Notes under the pieces: generated by a model | What the model saw: the letters and a program-made list of their open reading frames with translations, nothing else | Database searches by the model: none | What the model was told of the DNA's origin: nothing | Origin: Betaproteobacteria bacterium | Lineage (GTDB): Bacteria > Pseudomonadota > Gammaproteobacteria > Burkholderiales > Burkholderiaceae_C | Reading direction: 5' to 3' | NCBI GenBank assembly: GCA_005882155.1 | Contig: VBCQ01000224.1 | Coordinates: 1 to 15,681, forward strand | Length of the DNA stretch: 15,681 nucleotides | Translations under genes and position numbers: made by a program | Shown: one piece after another, positions 14,339 through 15,681 of the stretch | Layout: each line of letters opens with the position of its first letter | Position numbering within the stretch: the first letter of the stretch is position 1

Positions 14339-14995
14339 ATGATCACGCTGTGCGGCTTTGCGCTGTCGAACTACTACAACAAGGTGAAGATGGTGCTGCT
14401 CGAAAAGGGCGTGCCGTTCGTCGAGGAACGAGTCAAGACTGGCAGCAAGGACGAGTCGGTACTCAGCTGCTCGCCGCTCGGCAAGGTGCCGTTCATCCGC
14501 ACCGAGCACGGCGCGATGTGCGAGAGCCAGGCGATCGTCGACTACATCGAGGCGACGCATCCGAACCCGCCGCTCGTCCCCGCCGATCCGTGGCAAGCCG
14601 CCAAGGTGCGCGAGCTCGTCACCTTCATCGACCTGCACATCGAGCTGGTCACTCGCGAGCTGTATCCGAAAGCCTTCTTCGGCGGCGAGGTCAGCGAGAG
14701 CAATGCCGCACGAACGCGCAAGCTGCTCGAGAGAAACCTCGCCGCGTTCAAGCGCCTCGCGAAGTTCTCGCCCTATGTCGCCGGCGACAGCTTCACGCAG
14801 GCCGACTGCGCGGCCTGGGTCAGCCTGCCGCTGGTGACGATGGCGACGAAGATCGTCTACGGCGAAGACCTGCTCGCCGCGGCCGGCATCGCCTGGAAGC
14901 CATACAGCGCGCTGATCGGTGCGCGGCCGAGCGCACAGCGTGTCATTGCCGATCGCAACGCCGAGCGTGACCAAGCGGCAACGAAGGCCGCCTGA
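14339..14995 (+). CDS. Glutathione S-transferase
   Basis: A 218-residue cytosolic glutathione S-transferase. The thioredoxin-like N-domain shows LCGFALSNYYNKVKMVL (4-20), the cis-proline in PLGKVPFI (46-53, Pro51) and the glutathione gamma-glutamyl contact ESQAI (62-66). The all-helical C-domain includes GDSFTQADCAAW (149-160), the conserved N-capping-box region. The electrophile substrate cannot be read from the sequence. The ATG at 14339 has GGAG at 14327-14330, eight bases upstream. The gene is divergent from rfaE2 and converges with the desaturase-like gene, nine bases separating the two stop codons. Confidence 0.94.
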   Translation: MITLCGFALSNYYNKVKMVLLEKGVPFVEERVKTGSKDESVLSCSPLGKVPFIRTEHGAMCESQAIVDYIEATHPNPPLVPADPWQAAKVRELVTFIDLHIELVTRELYPKAFFGGEVSESNAARTRKLLERNLAAFKRLAKFSPYVAGDSFTQADCAAWVSLPLVTMATKIVYGEDLLAAAGIAWKPYSALIGARPSAQRVIADRNAERDQAATKAA

Positions 14996-15004
14996 TCAGC
15001 TCGA

Positions 15005-15681
15005 TCAAGCGGGACGCGGCGCTAGCGGCCCTTTGGCTGCAGCAGCGACCAGCGCGGCGACTTCCTTGCGGTAGCGATTGAGCTCCTGAACGCTCGCGAA
15101 GCTGCGCTCCATCAACAGGCTCAGGTTGTGCAGGATGCGCTCGACGACTTTGTTCTCCCACACGGCGTCGAACTGAATCTGCCGATCGAGCCACTGCTCG
15201 AGCCACTCGGGGTTGGGCAGCCGGCTCTGAATCGTGTCGCGCGGGAACAGCTTGACGTTGACGTGCAGGTTCGTCGGATGCAATGCCTGTGCGGTGCGGC
15301 GCGCGCTCGCCATCAGCACGCCGACCTTCGCGAACGCCGCCTTGGCTTCGTCGCCGAACTTCTGCAGCGCGCGCTTCATGTAGCGCAAGTAGGCACCGCC
15401 GTGGCGCGCTTCGTCGCGCGCCAGCGTTTCGTAGATGGCCTTGATGACCGGCTCGGTGTGCCACTCGGCCGCGCGGCGGTACCAGTGGTTGAGGCGGATC
15501 TCGCCGCAGAAGTGCAGCATCAGCGTCTCCAGCGCGGGAGCGGGATCGAACTCGAAGCGCACCTCATGCAGCTCGGCTTCGCTCGGAACGAGATCGGGGC
15601 GGAATCGCCGCAAATACTCCATCAGCACCAGCGAGTGCTTCTGCTCTTCGAAGAACCACACGCTCATGAAGGCGCTGAAGT
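15005..15681 (-). CDS. Ferritin-like di-iron protein, acyl-ACP-desaturase-like (partial)
   Basis: The reading frame stays open to the right edge (codons for FSAF precede the first Met at 15667), so the N-terminus lies outside the window. Numbering from that Met, di-iron ligand candidates are Glu8/His11 in EEQKH, Glu56 in CGEIRLNHWY and Glu86/His89 in RDEARH. The spacings (48 and 30 residues) are close to those of plant acyl-ACP desaturase (E143/H146, E196, E229/H232), which suggests the soluble type II desaturase fold. The remaining ligand, a first Glu, would be upstream of the window. The C-terminal part is helical and ends in AAAAKGPLAPRPA. Desaturation of an acyl chain is inferred; another ferritin-like oxidase role is possible. 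Confidence 0.7.
   Translation of the reverse strand, partial: FSAFMSVWFFEEQKHSLVLMEYLRRFRPDLVPSEAELHEVRFEFDPAPALETLMLHFCGEIRLNHWYRRAAEWHTEPVIKAIYETLARDEARHGGAYLRYMKRALQKFGDEAKAAFAKVGVLMASARRTAQALHPTNLHVNVKLFPRDTIQSRLPNPEWLEQWLDRQIQFDAVWENKVVERILHNLSLLMERSFASVQELNRYRKEVAALVAAAAKGPLAPRPA

Overview
The window looks like chromosomal DNA of a high-GC betaproteobacterium of the order Burkholderiales, probably the Rubrivivax/Leptothrix/Methylibium side. The reasons are the very strong G/C third-position bias, the protein types (a BirA without a DNA-binding domain, a DAGREGE-type TopB with a Lys/Ala tail, YhdP, a stand-alone RfaE2-type heptose-phosphate adenylyltransferase, GlnE) and small Burkholderiales-style hypothetical proteins. 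The taxonomy is inferred from remembered family resemblance, not from a search. I see no tRNA, rRNA, insertion sequence, phage gene or CRISPR array. No stretch over 300 bases lacks a gene; the longest gap is 139 bases.

Layout. Positions 1-83 hold the last codons of a + strand gene whose product ends in a GlyGly-CTERM-like tail (Gly-rich turn, hydrophobic helix, basic end). Positions 100-1882 (minus) hold a tightly overlapping operon: SET-domain protein, birA, then a short membrane-anchored protein of the type that usually carries a SPOR domain. Divergent from it, only 30 bases away, is topB (1913-4507), followed by a 65-residue lipoprotein gene with its own promoter and a structured leader (4511-4773). 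Converging on the lipoprotein gene is the minus operon yhdP - nitrilase-family amidase (9773 to 4778). Divergent from yhdP is the + operon glnE - rhombosortase - conserved inner-membrane protein (9913-13776), whose genes overlap. Then come rfaE2 (minus), a glutathione S-transferase (plus) and a partial acyl-ACP-desaturase-like di-iron protein (minus, running off the right end).

How it fits together. Most genes are housekeeping: biotin attachment, DNA decatenation, outer-membrane lipid transport (YhdP), LPS heptose supply, adenylylation of glutamine synthetase, metabolite repair. The best functional link is between the rhombosortase (12674-13264), which processes GlyGly-CTERM proteins, and the GlyGly-CTERM-like tail at 1-83: enzyme and candidate substrate lie about 12.6 kb apart. 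Other points worth a look are the nested hairpin covering the ribosome-binding site of the small lipoprotein gene, the inverted repeat over its promoter, the SET methyltransferase sharing a 30-base divergent gap with a topoisomerase that has a histone-like Lys/Ala tail, and four convergent gene pairs with only 4-16 bases between stop codons. I did not find anything I can call a wholly new system.
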